A stretch of 31,358 nucleotides of DNA, taken from positions 1-31,358 of the forward strand of contig JAAVYX010000243.1 of assembly GCA_022791355.1 (NCBI GenBank), written 5' to 3'. Shown here piece after piece: positions 23,175-31,358 of this stretch. The translations under genes were made by a program, and so were the position numbers. Numbering within the stretch: position 1 is the first letter of the stretch; each line of letters opens with the position of its first letter. The stretch comes from Clostridiales bacterium. GTDB taxonomy: Bacteria; Bacillota; Clostridia; Oscillospirales; Acutalibacteraceae. The notes under the pieces are model-generated. The model was not told where the DNA came from. It saw only the letters and a program-made list of their open reading frames with translations, and searched no databases.

Positions 23175-23400
23175 AGTACGAAGCGCCAACTCGCGCTGCC
23201 GTAAAATAATCTCCGTAGTGCAGAAATCGACAGAGCGGCATTTTATGCCGCGTAGACGATTGTGGAGCAGAGGGAATTTTCTCAGATCAGCGAGCGGAGG
23301 GAGGCGTGACAAGCGCCGACCTGGAACGCGCCCCAGCGCAGCGTATAGCCGGCGGCAGATTCCCAATCGCTGCCATCATAATATAAAACCGGCGCGGAGG

Positions 23401-23421
23401 GGACGGACTGTATGTCCGTCC
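23401..23421 (+). promoter_or_regulatory. Leader hairpin ahead of the U32 peptidase gene
   Basis: GGACGGAC and GTCCGTCC form a perfect 8-bp stem with loop TGTAT, followed by GGGCCTTTAAATCCGGTTTTTTG. It may be the terminator of mltG (227 bases downstream of its stop) or an attenuator of the next gene; the T-run is displaced by 14 bases, so termination is doubtful. Confidence 0.4.
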
Positions 23422-23458
23422 GGGCCTTTAAATCCGGTTTTTTGAAAGGTGAAACCAA

Positions 23459-24667
23459 ATGGAAAATTTGGAGCTGCTCTGTCCCGCGGGGGACGCCGAA
23501 GCCTTGCGGGCGGCGGTGGACTTTGGTGCAGACGCAGTGTATTTGGCCGGACAGGCCTACGGTATGCGCACGGCCTCCAAAAACTTTGACGAGGCCGGAC
23601 TGCGCGAAGCGATCCGGTACGCCCACCAGCGAGGCGTAAAGGTGCATGTGACCTGCAACACCCTGCCCCGTAACGGGGAGTTGGACCAGCTGCCCGCCTT
23701 TTTAGAGCTTGTCGCCGACGCGGGGGCCGACGCGCTTATCGTAGCCGATCTGGGCGTCCTCTCCCTTGCCAAGCGGTACGCGCCCGGCGTGGCGCTGCAT
23801 GCATCGGTGCAGGCCGGCGTGGTGAATTACGAGGCCGCCCGGGCGCTGTATGAGCTGGGTGTCCAGCGGGTGGTGCTAGCCCGGGAACTGACCCTAGAGG
23901 AAATCGCCGGTATCCGGGCCAAAACGCCCCGGGAATTAGAGCTGGAGGCCTTTATCCACGGGGCGGTCTGCATTTCGGAATCGGGCCGGTGCCTTCTGTC
24001 CAGCTACATGACCGGCCGGGACGCGGCCCGAGGAGACTGCGCCCAACCCTGCCGCTGGCGGTACGCCCTGATGGAAGAAAAGCGGCCGGGACAGTTTTTT
24101 TCCATCGCCGAGGAGGGCGCGGGCGCATACATTCTCAATTCCAAGGACCTGTGTATGGCCGAGCATCTGCCCAAGCTGACGGCGGCGGGGGTGACCAGCT
24201 TCAAGATAGAGGGCCGGGCCAAGTCCAGCTATTACGCCGCCGTCACCGCCGGGGCCTACCGGGCCATACTGGACGCATATATAAAAGACCCGGCCGCGCC
24301 GCCGCCGTCCTGGGCGCTGGAGGAGCTGCAAAAAATCAGTCACCGGCCCTACTCCACCGGTTTTTACCTTGGAAAGCCGGAGCAGGAAACCGTATCGGGC
24401 GGCTATCAGCGCAGCTACCAGCTGGCCGCCGTAGCCGTCGACTGGCGGGAGGGAATGCTGACCCTGCGCCAGCGAAATAAGTTTATTAAGGGAGAGACGC
24501 TGGACTGCCTGGAGCCGGGCGGGCCAAGCTTTCTCATACCTGTGCAGGAGATGTACGATGAGCAGGGCGGCCCCATCGACGCTGCGCCCCATGCCGAGAT
24601 GACGGTGCGTATACCTTGCAGCCGGCCGGTAAAGCCCGGCGCGTTTTTAAGGAGGAATCTGAAATGA
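23459..24667 (+). CDS. U32 family peptidase-like protein (TrhP/YrrO-RlhA group)
   Basis: U32 proteins of this type take part in tRNA U34 or 23S rRNA cytidine hydroxylation with prephenate-dependent pathways (TrhP, RlhA); classical collagenase activity is rare. The 402 residues show LLCPAGDAEALRAAVDFGADAVYLAG at the start, and the U32 signature EAFIHGAVCISESGRCLLSS with the later CAQPCRW, whose four cysteines are the likely iron-sulfur ligands. FKIEGRAKSSYYAAVTAGAYR and GFYLG complete the pattern. GAAAGGTG lies eight bases upstream of the start. It follows mltG, the order known from Bacillus, and its last four bases ATGA overlap the start of the NTF2-like gene, so those two are translationally coupled. 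Confidence 0.9.
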   Translation: MENLELLCPAGDAEALRAAVDFGADAVYLAGQAYGMRTASKNFDEAGLREAIRYAHQRGVKVHVTCNTLPRNGELDQLPAFLELVADAGADALIVADLGVLSLAKRYAPGVALHASVQAGVVNYEAARALYELGVQRVVLARELTLEEIAGIRAKTPRELELEAFIHGAVCISESGRCLLSSYMTGRDAARGDCAQPCRWRYALMEEKRPGQFFSIAEEGAGAYILNSKDLCMAEHLPKLTAAGVTSFKIEGRAKSSYYAAVTAGAYRAILDAYIKDPAAPPPSWALEELQKISHRPYSTGFYLGKPEQETVSGGYQRSYQLAAVAVDWREGMLTLRQRNKFIKGETLDCLEPGGPSFLIPVQEMYDEQGGPIDAAPHAEMTVRIPCSRPVKPGAFLRRNLK

Positions 24668-25053
24668 TCAATCAGGAAATAGCCGATTTGATCCGGCAGG
24701 CCGACCAGGCCATTACCCAGGAACGGTTCGACGACCTGATGGATTTTTATACCGAGGACGCCCTGCTGGTGGTAAAACCGGGCCTGACCGTGCAGGGAAA
24801 GAAGGAGATCAAGGCGGCCTTTCAGAAAATCGCCGCCTATTTTCAAAACAGCGTAAAGCCGACCCAGGGCGGTATGGTCATGCTGGAGGCGGGGGACACG
24901 GTTCTGGTCCTTTCCCAAACCCTCTTAACGGCGGATAACCAAGCCGAATCGGCCTACAGCATGGACCGCCGGGCCACCTACGTCTACCGGCGGATAGACG
25001 GAAGGTGGCTCTGCGCCATTGACAATTCCTATGGAACCGCCCTTTTGGATTAA
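24664..25053 (+). CDS. NTF2/SnoaL-like protein (DUF4440 type)
   Basis: The 129-residue protein has the layout of the cone-shaped NTF2-like fold: a helix with IADLIRQADQAITQERFDDLMDFYTEDALLVVKPG, a short KEIKAAFQKI helix and strands ending DRRATYVYRRIDGRWLCAIDNSYGT. This DFYTEDA / G--W---DNS pattern is shared with DUF4440 and SnoaL-like proteins, where small ligands bind in the central cavity. No function can be assigned. GGAGGAATCTGAA directly upstream and the ATGA overlap with the U32 gene fix the start. It is probably the last gene of the mltG-side unit. Confidence 0.82.
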   Translation: MINQEIADLIRQADQAITQERFDDLMDFYTEDALLVVKPGLTVQGKKEIKAAFQKIAAYFQNSVKPTQGGMVMLEAGDTVLVLSQTLLTADNQAESAYSMDRRATYVYRRIDGRWLCAIDNSYGTALLD

Positions 25054-25512
25054 CCTGTATTTTGCTTACAAAAGGACAGCAGATGGGCAAAAAGACGCTT
25101 TTTCGGTCTTTTCAAGCAGACGTTGCCATCTACCTACAAGGGATCATACGCACAGCAGCCGTCCAAAAGACCTCCCGCACAGTCGACCCAAATGGGGACA
25201 TTTAGGAAACTGGCGGCGTTTTCGGATTGAGCGGGCGTAAACCCGCTGTCCGCCCCCAGAAGAGGCGGCCGCATTTAGGCTCGCCGCTGGGGCCGGGGGC
25301 GTTTTACGGGAAGAAGCCCAAGCAGGCAAGGCGGATGAGGCAGCAGTCTTTTTGGCCGTCCTTCAATAGCCGCCTATAGGGCGGTCCACAAAAGCCGCTC
25401 GTCAAAGCGGTTCGCCAGCAGCCGGCAAGGAAGACAATGCGGCGTGCGTGGGTTTATCTCGTAAAACTGTCTTGGCCCTTTGGAGACGGACGGAAGCGCC
25501 TTTCCGTGAAAA
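25054..25512. other. Gene-free stretch between convergent genes
   Basis: No gene is supported in these 459 bases. They carry several short stems: AAAAGAC/GTCTTTT at 25090-25112, which with its T-rich arm may be a weak terminator for the NTF2-like gene, AGCGGG/CCCGCT near 25230, CCGCC/GGCGG near 25371 and CCGCT/AGCGG near 25397. A string AGGCGGCCGCAT (25262-25273) recalls the shared motif at 6701 and 14056. Confidence 0.45.
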
Positions 25513-25550
25513 TTAAAAGCCGGCGTACCAAGCGGTACGCCGGCTTTTAA
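25513..25550. terminator. Bidirectional terminator at the end of the beta-galactosidase gene
   Basis: A perfect 17-bp stem (arms TTAAAAGCCGGCGTACC and GGTACGCCGGCTTTTAA, loop of four) begins one base after the stop codon of the minus-strand gene; the minus-strand tail reads TTTTAATTTTC. It could serve plus-strand transcripts too. Confidence 0.88.
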
Positions 25551-25551
25551 A

Positions 25552-28500
25552 CTACTTGGCCTGCCGGGCCAGGATTTTACAGATTTCCATCACGTCGCCG
25601 ATGGCGATACCGTCGCTGCCGTCCAGATTACCCACCAACAGCTCCCGCTGGGTTGGCGGCTGGCCCGCAGTCTGCCGGGCCAAAATCTTGCAGGCCTCCA
25701 TTACGTCGCTGATGGTCACCGACCCGTCGCCGTCCAGGTCGCCGGGCAGGCAGACGGTCACGCTGGCCTGGGCCTTTGCCTCGCTGCCGGCCAGGCTGCC
25801 CTCCAGGGTAAATACGCCGGGCTGGGCGTACTGGGAGGGCAGGGCGGCTTCCCAGGCAACCGGCAGGCTGCCCTGACTGCCGTCGGCATAGGTAACCGTT
25901 ACAACGCCGGGCAGGTTGGGAGCCTTTCCGGTCAGGGTCATTGTCTGAACGGTCTCCACGGTCTGCACCTGCTTCACATCGAGGTTTTCGGTGCGGACCT
26001 TGCCCGGCTCATACCAGAGCAGGACAGCGTCGTCCGAAGGCCCTAGCAGGGATTCGGCCCGGCCCAGTCCCGCCTCATAGCGGTTGGTTACTTCCCGACC
26101 GCTCAAGGCCTTCTGGTAAACATAAGCGCCGGCCAGCCGGCCGCGCAGTACGCTGCCGGGAGCGTCCATCCGGCAGCCGATTCCCAGGAGGGAATCGCAG
26201 GAGGCCACGCTGACGGTTACCTCCTTGCTGCCCAGCAGCCTGCCGTCCACATACAGGGAGATGCCGCCGCCGTCGTACACGCCGACTACATGATGCCAGG
26301 TGCCGGGCAGCCAGTCGCTGGGATAGGCGGCCTTGACCTCGTGCCACTGCCGGTCGGTCTCGCCGTGAACAAAGAACTGTAAACCGCCGCTGTCGGTCTT
26401 GATGGTGGTCTGGGTGTCTCCCTTGGCGATGAAGATGTTTCCGTCGCCCAGGTCGGCGGGGTTGACCCAAACCTCCAGGGTAAAGGGGTTCTTTCCCGAC
26501 AGGCTGGCGTTGACCTTGCCGTCCTGGTCGGGTACCGAGAAGCTGCCCGACATACTGTACCCGCCGGGGGCGGTATCGTCCCTGTAAACGCGGGCGGTCT
26601 CGGTGATCTCGCCGTCCCGGCCGCCGTCGCTCTGGTCGGCGATATAGGAGCGGGCGTCCTTGTAAGCCTCGATGAGACCTTCGGCCGCCGTCAGCTCGTC
26701 GTATCGGACGGTCAGCCTTTTCTGGTCGTCGGTCAGCCGGTCGTAGGCCTTGCGGGCGGCCTCGATGGCGGTCTTCTGGCCGTAACCGGTCAAAATGCCG
26801 ATCTCGCCGATGACCCGGTCGGCCTCGGCGGCCTCGGCTTTATCAAAGGCGGCCTGGTCAAAGGATTCGGCCTGCCGCCACTGCTTGCTGCGCTCCATCA
26901 GGTCCTCCCCCTTCTGGTAGGGGACGATGGTGTAGGCGTAGCTGTAGGCCAGATTGCCGGGCATAAGGTACTGCTCCAGAGGCTGGGGACCGCAGGAGTT
27001 GGAGCCGACGCCCCGGGACTTTAGGTCCACATGCAGGACGGTATGACTGGGCTTTGCCAGCTGATAGGGGTGACGCTTATTGTTGCCGGTGTGGGTGGTG
27101 GATAGCTCTTCCACGTTCCAGTAGAGAGCGCCGGCCTCCAGCAGATCCGCGCCCACCACCATGAGCCCCGTGTCGCTGGAATCGGACTCCAGGGCCATGT
27201 AGCGCACGCCGGTGTGGCTGCCGGTGTCCTGTGGACGGACGTAGGGGAAGAAGGAATCGAAAACGGTGGTTTCATATACGCCCACCGTCGCGCCCTGTTT
27301 ACGGTCCTGGAAGGTATCCTGGGGGCCGTCGCCGTACCAGACGATGCGCGCGTAGTCTACCGGCAGGGTCAGCTCGGCGCCGTACCGGAGCATCTGCCCC
27401 ATACCCTCGCCGGGCTGCAAATCGGCCTTTACGGTGATCTCGCCGGTGGAGTAGATCGTGTAAACCATTTTTTGCACCGTGCCGCCCGCGCCGGACAGCT
27501 GCAAGGCCGCCTCCACCGTGGCCGACTTACCGTCGGCGGCCATGTGGGTTTTCATGGAGAGCAGCTTCATGCCCTGGTTGGCCGTCCGCCATTTTTCATC
27601 CAGGGAATCGTTGTCGTTGTCGGTCCTGGCCCGCCAGTAGTTGGGAGTGGGACCGGCGGTGAGCAGGGGCTTGCCGCCGTATACGTAGGAATCGATCAGC
27701 CCGGTTTTGGTATCGAAGCGAATGGTTCCGTCCTTTACGGTGAAGACCAGAGCGTCTTCCTCCTCGGTCTTTTGCAGAGCGGGAGCGGCGGCCGCGTCGT
27801 AGTCGATATGGGTGACGGCGGCCGGCAGCTGAAACTGCTGCTTTGCCACAACCGCGCCGGCCTTCTCCCAGGGGGCGTCCTGCTTTAAGGTAACGGTGAA
27901 GTTGAGGAAATACTCTGCGTCGGCCTTGGGGCTATCGGGCAGCTTGTAGGGAACAGAGGCTGCCTTGCGCTCCTGCGGCAGGACAGCGTCGGTAATTTTG
28001 CCGCTGTCCACCACGGTTTTCCCGTCCTCCAGCACCTGCCAGCCGATATCGTAACGGCTCAAGTCGATAAACTGGAACTCGTTGTAGATTTTCACCTCTC
28101 GGCGCAAAAGGGCGGCGGTATCGGCCGTAAACCAGACCGACTGATAGACGTATTTGACCTCGGCCAGCTCGGGCTGGGGGGTGCGGTCGGAGGAGATGAG
28201 GCCGTTGTTGCAGTAGTCCTGGTGATGGACGGTGTCGCCCCAGTCGCCGCCGAAGGCGTAGTACCGGCCGGCCATATCCTCCCGGCCGGCCTCGGCGTAG
28301 TAATCGTAAATGGAATCGTCCAGATGGGTCGAGGCGTCGGAAAATTCCAGCCAGAGCAGCACGTCCCCGTCGCCGGGCTGTAAGACGTAGTCCCCCCGGC
28401 CCCTGTCGGCCGTATACTGGGCCGCCGCCTCGCCGGCGGTCAGGGCCCTTTTGTAAACGCGCAGGAGGCTAAACTGGTTTTCCCCCGTCCGGTCGGGATT

Positions 28501-31119
28501 AACCGCGTCGTACCCCACGCCGAAGGGCGAGTCGGTGGCCTGGATGGGCAGGTTTACCTCCCCGTCGGTCCCGGTGGGGGTAAGGGCCTGGCCGTCGCAG
28601 TAAAGGGACAGGTTTTTCCCGTCAAAGACGGCGGCCACCTGATGCCAGTTACCCAGCCAGTCGGCCGGCGCGTCGTATTCGTTCTGGAACCAGCGGGAGC
28701 CCTGACCGGTGACAAAGAAGCGCAGCTTCCTGCCGTTTTCGTCGCAGCGCAGCCCCAGCTGCTGGTCGCCCTTGGAGAAGAGGACGTTGAGGTTTTGGGG
28801 AGTAAGCTGCTTTACCTCGGCCTCAATGGTGAAGGGTTTGTTGCCCGACAGGGCCTCGTTGAGGACGGCCGAGCTTATGTAGGCGGCGTAGCCGTCCAAA
28901 ACCTTCCCCTTGTCCGGGTCGGCCGCCAGACTGCCCTCCAGCGTCCCGTCCAGAGACAGGGGACCCTTGTCGGCCGATACCATGAGAGCGGCCGGAATGG
29001 GGGAGGAGAAGTTTTGATCCACCCAGTCCCAGATAAAGCCGCCCATGAGGTTGTCATAAGAACGGATTACATCCCAGTATTCCATTAGGTTGCCGGTGGC
29101 GTTGCCCATGGCGTGGGAGTATTCGTTGAGGACGAAGGGCATTTTGTCCGCCCCCTGGCCCTGCCGCTGGACGTAGGCCACGTCGGCGTACATGACGCTG
29201 ATAACGTCGATGCCGCCCTCGGTCCCCAGGGGCAGGTAGGTAATGGGCCGGGTAGCGTCGACCGGACGGTAGATATCGGGGATGGACTTTTCGAACATCC
29301 GGGTGTGGGGGGAGCCGCCGGCCTCGTTGCCCAGGGACCACATGACCACCGAGGTGATGTTCTTGTGCCGCTCCACATTGGCCCGAGCCCGGTCGTTGTA
29401 GGCCTCGGTAAAGTGATAGCCCACGGTGTCCACCGTCCGGCCGTTTATCTGAATCTCGGAGCCTTGCAGGGAGTGGGCCTCCATGCTGGCCTCGGACATG
29501 ACGAAAAGGCCGTACTTATCGCAGAGATAGTAAAGATAGGGGTCGTTAGGATAATGGGAGGTGCGTATAGCGTTGATATTATGCTGCTTCATCAGCTTTA
29601 AATCGGTTTCATACAGCTCCCGGGATACGGCCTTGCCCTTGTCGGGGTCGATATCGTGCCGGTTGGTCCCCTTGAAGACCAGGGGCTTTCCGTTGATGAG
29701 AATCTGGTCGTAATCCTTGGTGACCCGGTTGTAATTGCCGTCCACCACGGTTTTGGTAAAGCTGATCTCCCGGAATCCCAGCTGCTGGGAGATGCTCTCA
29801 AAGTGCCTGCCCGAGCTTTTGTCGTACAGGGAAACCACCAGGATGTAGAGATAGGGGTCCTCGTCCGACCAGAGGCGGGGCGCGTCCACAGCGCGGCTCA
29901 GGTTCAAAGAGACTTCGCCGGCCGAATCGACGGCCGCCACGTCCCCCCGCAGGGGTTGGGCGGCAAAGAGGTTGACCCCCTTGTCGTCGAAGAGCCTTAC
30001 GTCCACGCCGAAGTCCTGTACCTTGTCCGTGCTCTGGTTGGCGACGTCCAGCCGCAGCTTCAGCTCGGCGCTTGTAAACTGATCGTCCAGCTCGGTTTCC
30101 ACCTTGTAGTCTCGGATGTGGACGGCGGGGGTGGCAGTGAGATAAACGTCCCGGAAGATGCCGGCCAGCCGCAGGGAATCCTGATCCTCCAGCCAGCTGC
30201 CGTCGCTCCAGCGGTGGACCCGCAGGGCCAGCAGATTGTCCTTGCCGTCCTGGTTCAAGAAGGGAGTAATGTCGAAGGTGGCCGCGTCGTACATGTCCTC
30301 GCTGTAGCCCACCTCATTGCCGTTGACGTACAGGTACATGGCCGACTCCACGCCCTCGAAGGTGACATAGACCTTCTTGCCGTTTTGCAGCCAGCCGGGG
30401 TCTACATCAAAGCTTTTCCGATAAAAGCCCACCGGATTGGTGACGGTGGGGGCGATGGGGGCCACGTTGCGGAAATCCTGGTTGCCCTCGTTGCCGTACT
30501 GGCCGGGCCAAGGGCTCTGGGTGTTGGCGTAGATAGGGAAGTCGAAGCCCTGGGACTGCCAGGAGGCCGGCAGGGTCACGCTTTTCCAGCCGCAGGCGTA
30601 GTTGACGTCCGGCCAGCGGGACACGTCCCCGGTTCCATGGTAGGGGTCGGCCTCCACGCCCGTGTAATCCGTTTTGTAAAATTCCCTGGAGACGCCGTTC
30701 TGATCGGCTTCCTTGAGGCTCTTAAAAACGGTCAAATCCCAGGCCTGTCCCTCGCCGGTGAGCAGCTGATAGTAGGGGGACAGGCTTTGGTCGTAGTTGA
30801 CCGCGCCCAGCCGGGCCTTCTCCACATCGTCGTAGGGCAGGGTGTCGGCGCTGTGGGGCTCCCGGTTGACCTGGTAAACGTCCGACTGGCGCACCGGCTG
30901 GCCGTTAATGTCGGTACTGTTTACCTCGCCCGTCCATTCCTTGTGGGTGAAGTAGGTCTGGCCCGGCGCAAGGTCGCTGCGGGCGGTCAGCTTGGGCCAG
31001 GCGGCCCCGGCCTTCCAGGGGTCGGCCGGACCGGCGGCCGCCGCCGGAAGGGGAATGCCCAGGGAGGCGGTCAGACTGGCGGCCAGAATCAGGGCCGCTA
31101 TGCGGGATAAGGGCAGCAT
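25552..31119 (-). CDS. Secreted multidomain GH2 beta-galactosidase with two LamG-like domains and a dockerin
   Basis: A 1855-residue exported LacZ-type enzyme. A signal peptide covers about 1-29 (hydrophobic run, then AAAAG). The GH2 sugar-binding, Ig-like and TIM-barrel domains follow, with acid/base E599 (WSLGNEAGG) and nucleophile E666 (VLNEYSHAMGN). After WDWVDQ (697-702) a LamG-like domain of about 245 residues is inserted, and the barrel resumes at FGGDWGD (956-962). The Bgal small-chain domain runs from about 1120 to 1400, then a helical linker (1405-1510), a second LamG-like domain (1512-1690), a Big_4-like domain (1712-1785) and a type I dockerin (1793-1855). The second calcium loop has Ser and Asp at positions 5 and 6 instead of Asp-Gly. 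AAGGAGG lies eight bases upstream of the ATG. It would release galactose for GalK and GalT; its cohesin partner is not here. Confidence 0.93.
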   Translation of the reverse strand: MLPLSRIAALILAASLTASLGIPLPAAAAGPADPWKAGAAWPKLTARSDLAPGQTYFTHKEWTGEVNSTDINGQPVRQSDVYQVNREPHSADTLPYDDVEKARLGAVNYDQSLSPYYQLLTGEGQAWDLTVFKSLKEADQNGVSREFYKTDYTGVEADPYHGTGDVSRWPDVNYACGWKSVTLPASWQSQGFDFPIYANTQSPWPGQYGNEGNQDFRNVAPIAPTVTNPVGFYRKSFDVDPGWLQNGKKVYVTFEGVESAMYLYVNGNEVGYSEDMYDAATFDITPFLNQDGKDNLLALRVHRWSDGSWLEDQDSLRLAGIFRDVYLTATPAVHIRDYKVETELDDQFTSAELKLRLDVANQSTDKVQDFGVDVRLFDDKGVNLFAAQPLRGDVAAVDSAGEVSLNLSRAVDAPRLWSDEDPYLYILVVSLYDKSSGRHFESISQQLGFREISFTKTVVDGNYNRVTKDYDQILINGKPLVFKGTNRHDIDPDKGKAVSRELYETDLKLMKQHNINAIRTSHYPNDPYLYYLCDKYGLFVMSEASMEAHSLQGSEIQINGRTVDTVGYHFTEAYNDRARANVERHKNITSVVMWSLGNEAGGSPHTRMFEKSIPDIYRPVDATRPITYLPLGTEGGIDVISVMYADVAYVQRQGQGADKMPFVLNEYSHAMGNATGNLMEYWDVIRSYDNLMGGFIWDWVDQNFSSPIPAALMVSADKGPLSLDGTLEGSLAADPDKGKVLDGYAAYISSAVLNEALSGNKPFTIEAEVKQLTPQNLNVLFSKGDQQLGLRCDENGRKLRFFVTGQGSRWFQNEYDAPADWLGNWHQVAAVFDGKNLSLYCDGQALTPTGTDGEVNLPIQATDSPFGVGYDAVNPDRTGENQFSLLRVYKRALTAGEAAAQYTADRGRGDYVLQPGDGDVLLWLEFSDASTHLDDSIYDYYAEAGREDMAGRYYAFGGDWGDTVHHQDYCNNGLISSDRTPQPELAEVKYVYQSVWFTADTAALLRREVKIYNEFQFIDLSRYDIGWQVLEDGKTVVDSGKITDAVLPQERKAASVPYKLPDSPKADAEYFLNFTVTLKQDAPWEKAGAVVAKQQFQLPAAVTHIDYDAAAAPALQKTEEEDALVFTVKDGTIRFDTKTGLIDSYVYGGKPLLTAGPTPNYWRARTDNDNDSLDEKWRTANQGMKLLSMKTHMAADGKSATVEAALQLSGAGGTVQKMVYTIYSTGEITVKADLQPGEGMGQMLRYGAELTLPVDYARIVWYGDGPQDTFQDRKQGATVGVYETTVFDSFFPYVRPQDTGSHTGVRYMALESDSSDTGLMVVGADLLEAGALYWNVEELSTTHTGNNKRHPYQLAKPSHTVLHVDLKSRGVGSNSCGPQPLEQYLMPGNLAYSYAYTIVPYQKGEDLMERSKQWRQAESFDQAAFDKAEAAEADRVIGEIGILTGYGQKTAIEAARKAYDRLTDDQKRLTVRYDELTAAEGLIEAYKDARSYIADQSDGGRDGEITETARVYRDDTAPGGYSMSGSFSVPDQDGKVNASLSGKNPFTLEVWVNPADLGDGNIFIAKGDTQTTIKTDSGGLQFFVHGETDRQWHEVKAAYPSDWLPGTWHHVVGVYDGGGISLYVDGRLLGSKEVTVSVASCDSLLGIGCRMDAPGSVLRGRLAGAYVYQKALSGREVTNRYEAGLGRAESLLGPSDDAVLLWYEPGKVRTENLDVKQVQTVETVQTMTLTGKAPNLPGVVTVTYADGSQGSLPVAWEAALPSQYAQPGVFTLEGSLAGSEAKAQASVTVCLPGDLDGDGSVTISDVMEACKILARQTAGQPPTQRELLVGNLDGSDGIAIGDVMEICKILARQAK

Positions 31120-31219
31120 AGATGATTCCTCCTTTTTTATGCTTTGCAGTTGGGCTTTTGGTTTTCCTTTTTATTGGATGGGAGGGGATGTGGAAAATCT
31201 GTTGTTTCTTTTTGTTTTT

Positions 31220-31320
31220 GTTTAGCTGGGAGCAGGGTTTCGCGCCAGGTATCCTTTTTCTCTTACTCCAATACCTGTTCTAGTAGCGCGACATACTTTT
31301 CTTTATGTGAAGAAAAGTAT
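31220..31320 (-). repeat. Dispersed mosaic repeat, copy E (hairpin plus core), upstream of the beta-galactosidase gene
   Basis: Read on the minus strand, an 11-bp perfect hairpin (ATACTTTTCTT, AAGAAAAGTAT, loop of six; 31320 to 31293) is followed by the core with CGCGCTACTAGAACAGG, ATTGGAGTAAGAG, ACCTGGCGCGAAACC and CCCAGCTAAAC. It is the best-preserved core in the window and lies about 100 bases upstream of the beta-galactosidase start. The bases to the right (TATAGATTTCTCTGCGGCCC) resemble 6329-6346. Confidence 0.75.
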
Positions 31321-31358
31321 AGATTTCTCTGCGGCCCATCTAAGCGAACAGCCAAAGG

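Noticed and set aside
25144..25329. Minus-strand open frame downstream of the beta-galactosidase gene
   Set aside because: It has no ribosome binding site, is Arg/Pro/Ser-rich and lies beyond the terminator of the neighbouring gene.
29656..31110. Long plus-strand open frame (484 codons) opposite the beta-galactosidase gene
   Set aside because: It is the complement of a well-supported GH2 coding region, consists of Val/Gly/His-rich low-information sequence and has no family resemblance; GC-rich codon use on the minus strand keeps it open.
1..31358. tRNA and rRNA genes
   Set aside because: No cloverleaf with a TTCGANNC-type T-arm or rRNA-like stretch was recognised in the spacers on either strand.

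Overview
The window reads as a chromosomal segment of a moderately GC-rich, low-GC-phylum (Firmicutes) anaerobe, most likely a gut member of the Clostridia (Oscillospirales-like). The reasons are the gene types: a clostridial FeoA/FeoB pair, a sodium-pump decarboxylase beta/gamma pair, ThyX rather than ThyA, MltG next to a U32 peptidase, a galactokinase with the clostridial 'GNHTDH' signature, and a dockerin-bearing secreted beta-galactosidase. The assignment is an inference from protein families; no rRNA or tRNA gene is visible.

Layout. 1-1812 (minus): feoA-feoB, with feoB cut by the window edge. 2674-5397 (minus): a class A penicillin-binding protein. 5672-6010 (plus): a small exported protein with a BofC-C-like domain. 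6818-9142 (minus): a mutarotase-like beta-sandwich protein behind tmcAL. 9498-9977 (plus): a five-helix membrane protein. 10179-12340 (plus): ackA, with an aldo/keto reductase translationally coupled to it and a good terminator behind. 12769-15356 (plus): galK and galT, two of the Leloir enzymes. 15650-17234 (plus): oadG-oadB with its own promoter and terminator. 17662-19353 (plus): thyX and tmk, which together make dTDP. 20305-21419 (plus): a DJ-1/PfpI protein overlapping 5-formyltetrahydrofolate cyclo-ligase. 21509-21628 (minus): a 39-residue cysteine-rich membrane peptide. 21861-25053 (plus): mltG, a U32 peptidase and an NTF2-like protein. 25552-31119 (minus): a secreted 1855-residue GH2 beta-galactosidase with two LamG-like domains and a dockerin.

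Together the galactose genes suggest that lactose or galactosylated host glycans are cut outside the cell by the GH2 enzyme and that galactose enters the Leloir pathway through GalK and GalT. No galE and no sugar transporter is in view. AckA would supply ATP from acetyl phosphate made elsewhere, since no pta is present. The OadB/OadG pair would couple decarboxylation to sodium export, but its carboxyltransferase and biotin carrier are not here.

The least ordinary feature is not a gene. The long intergenic stretches (1813-2673, 6011-6817, 9143-9497, 19354-20304, 31120-31358) are largely built from one family of mosaic repeats: a core of roughly 70 bp flanked by a hairpin whose two arms change together from copy to copy, a 59-bp two-hairpin unit that occurs singly and in tandem, and an 81-bp segment present twice at 76/81 identity. 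The copies keep the same module order in several places. They look like non-autonomous mobile or structured-RNA elements and are the best candidate here for something undescribed.
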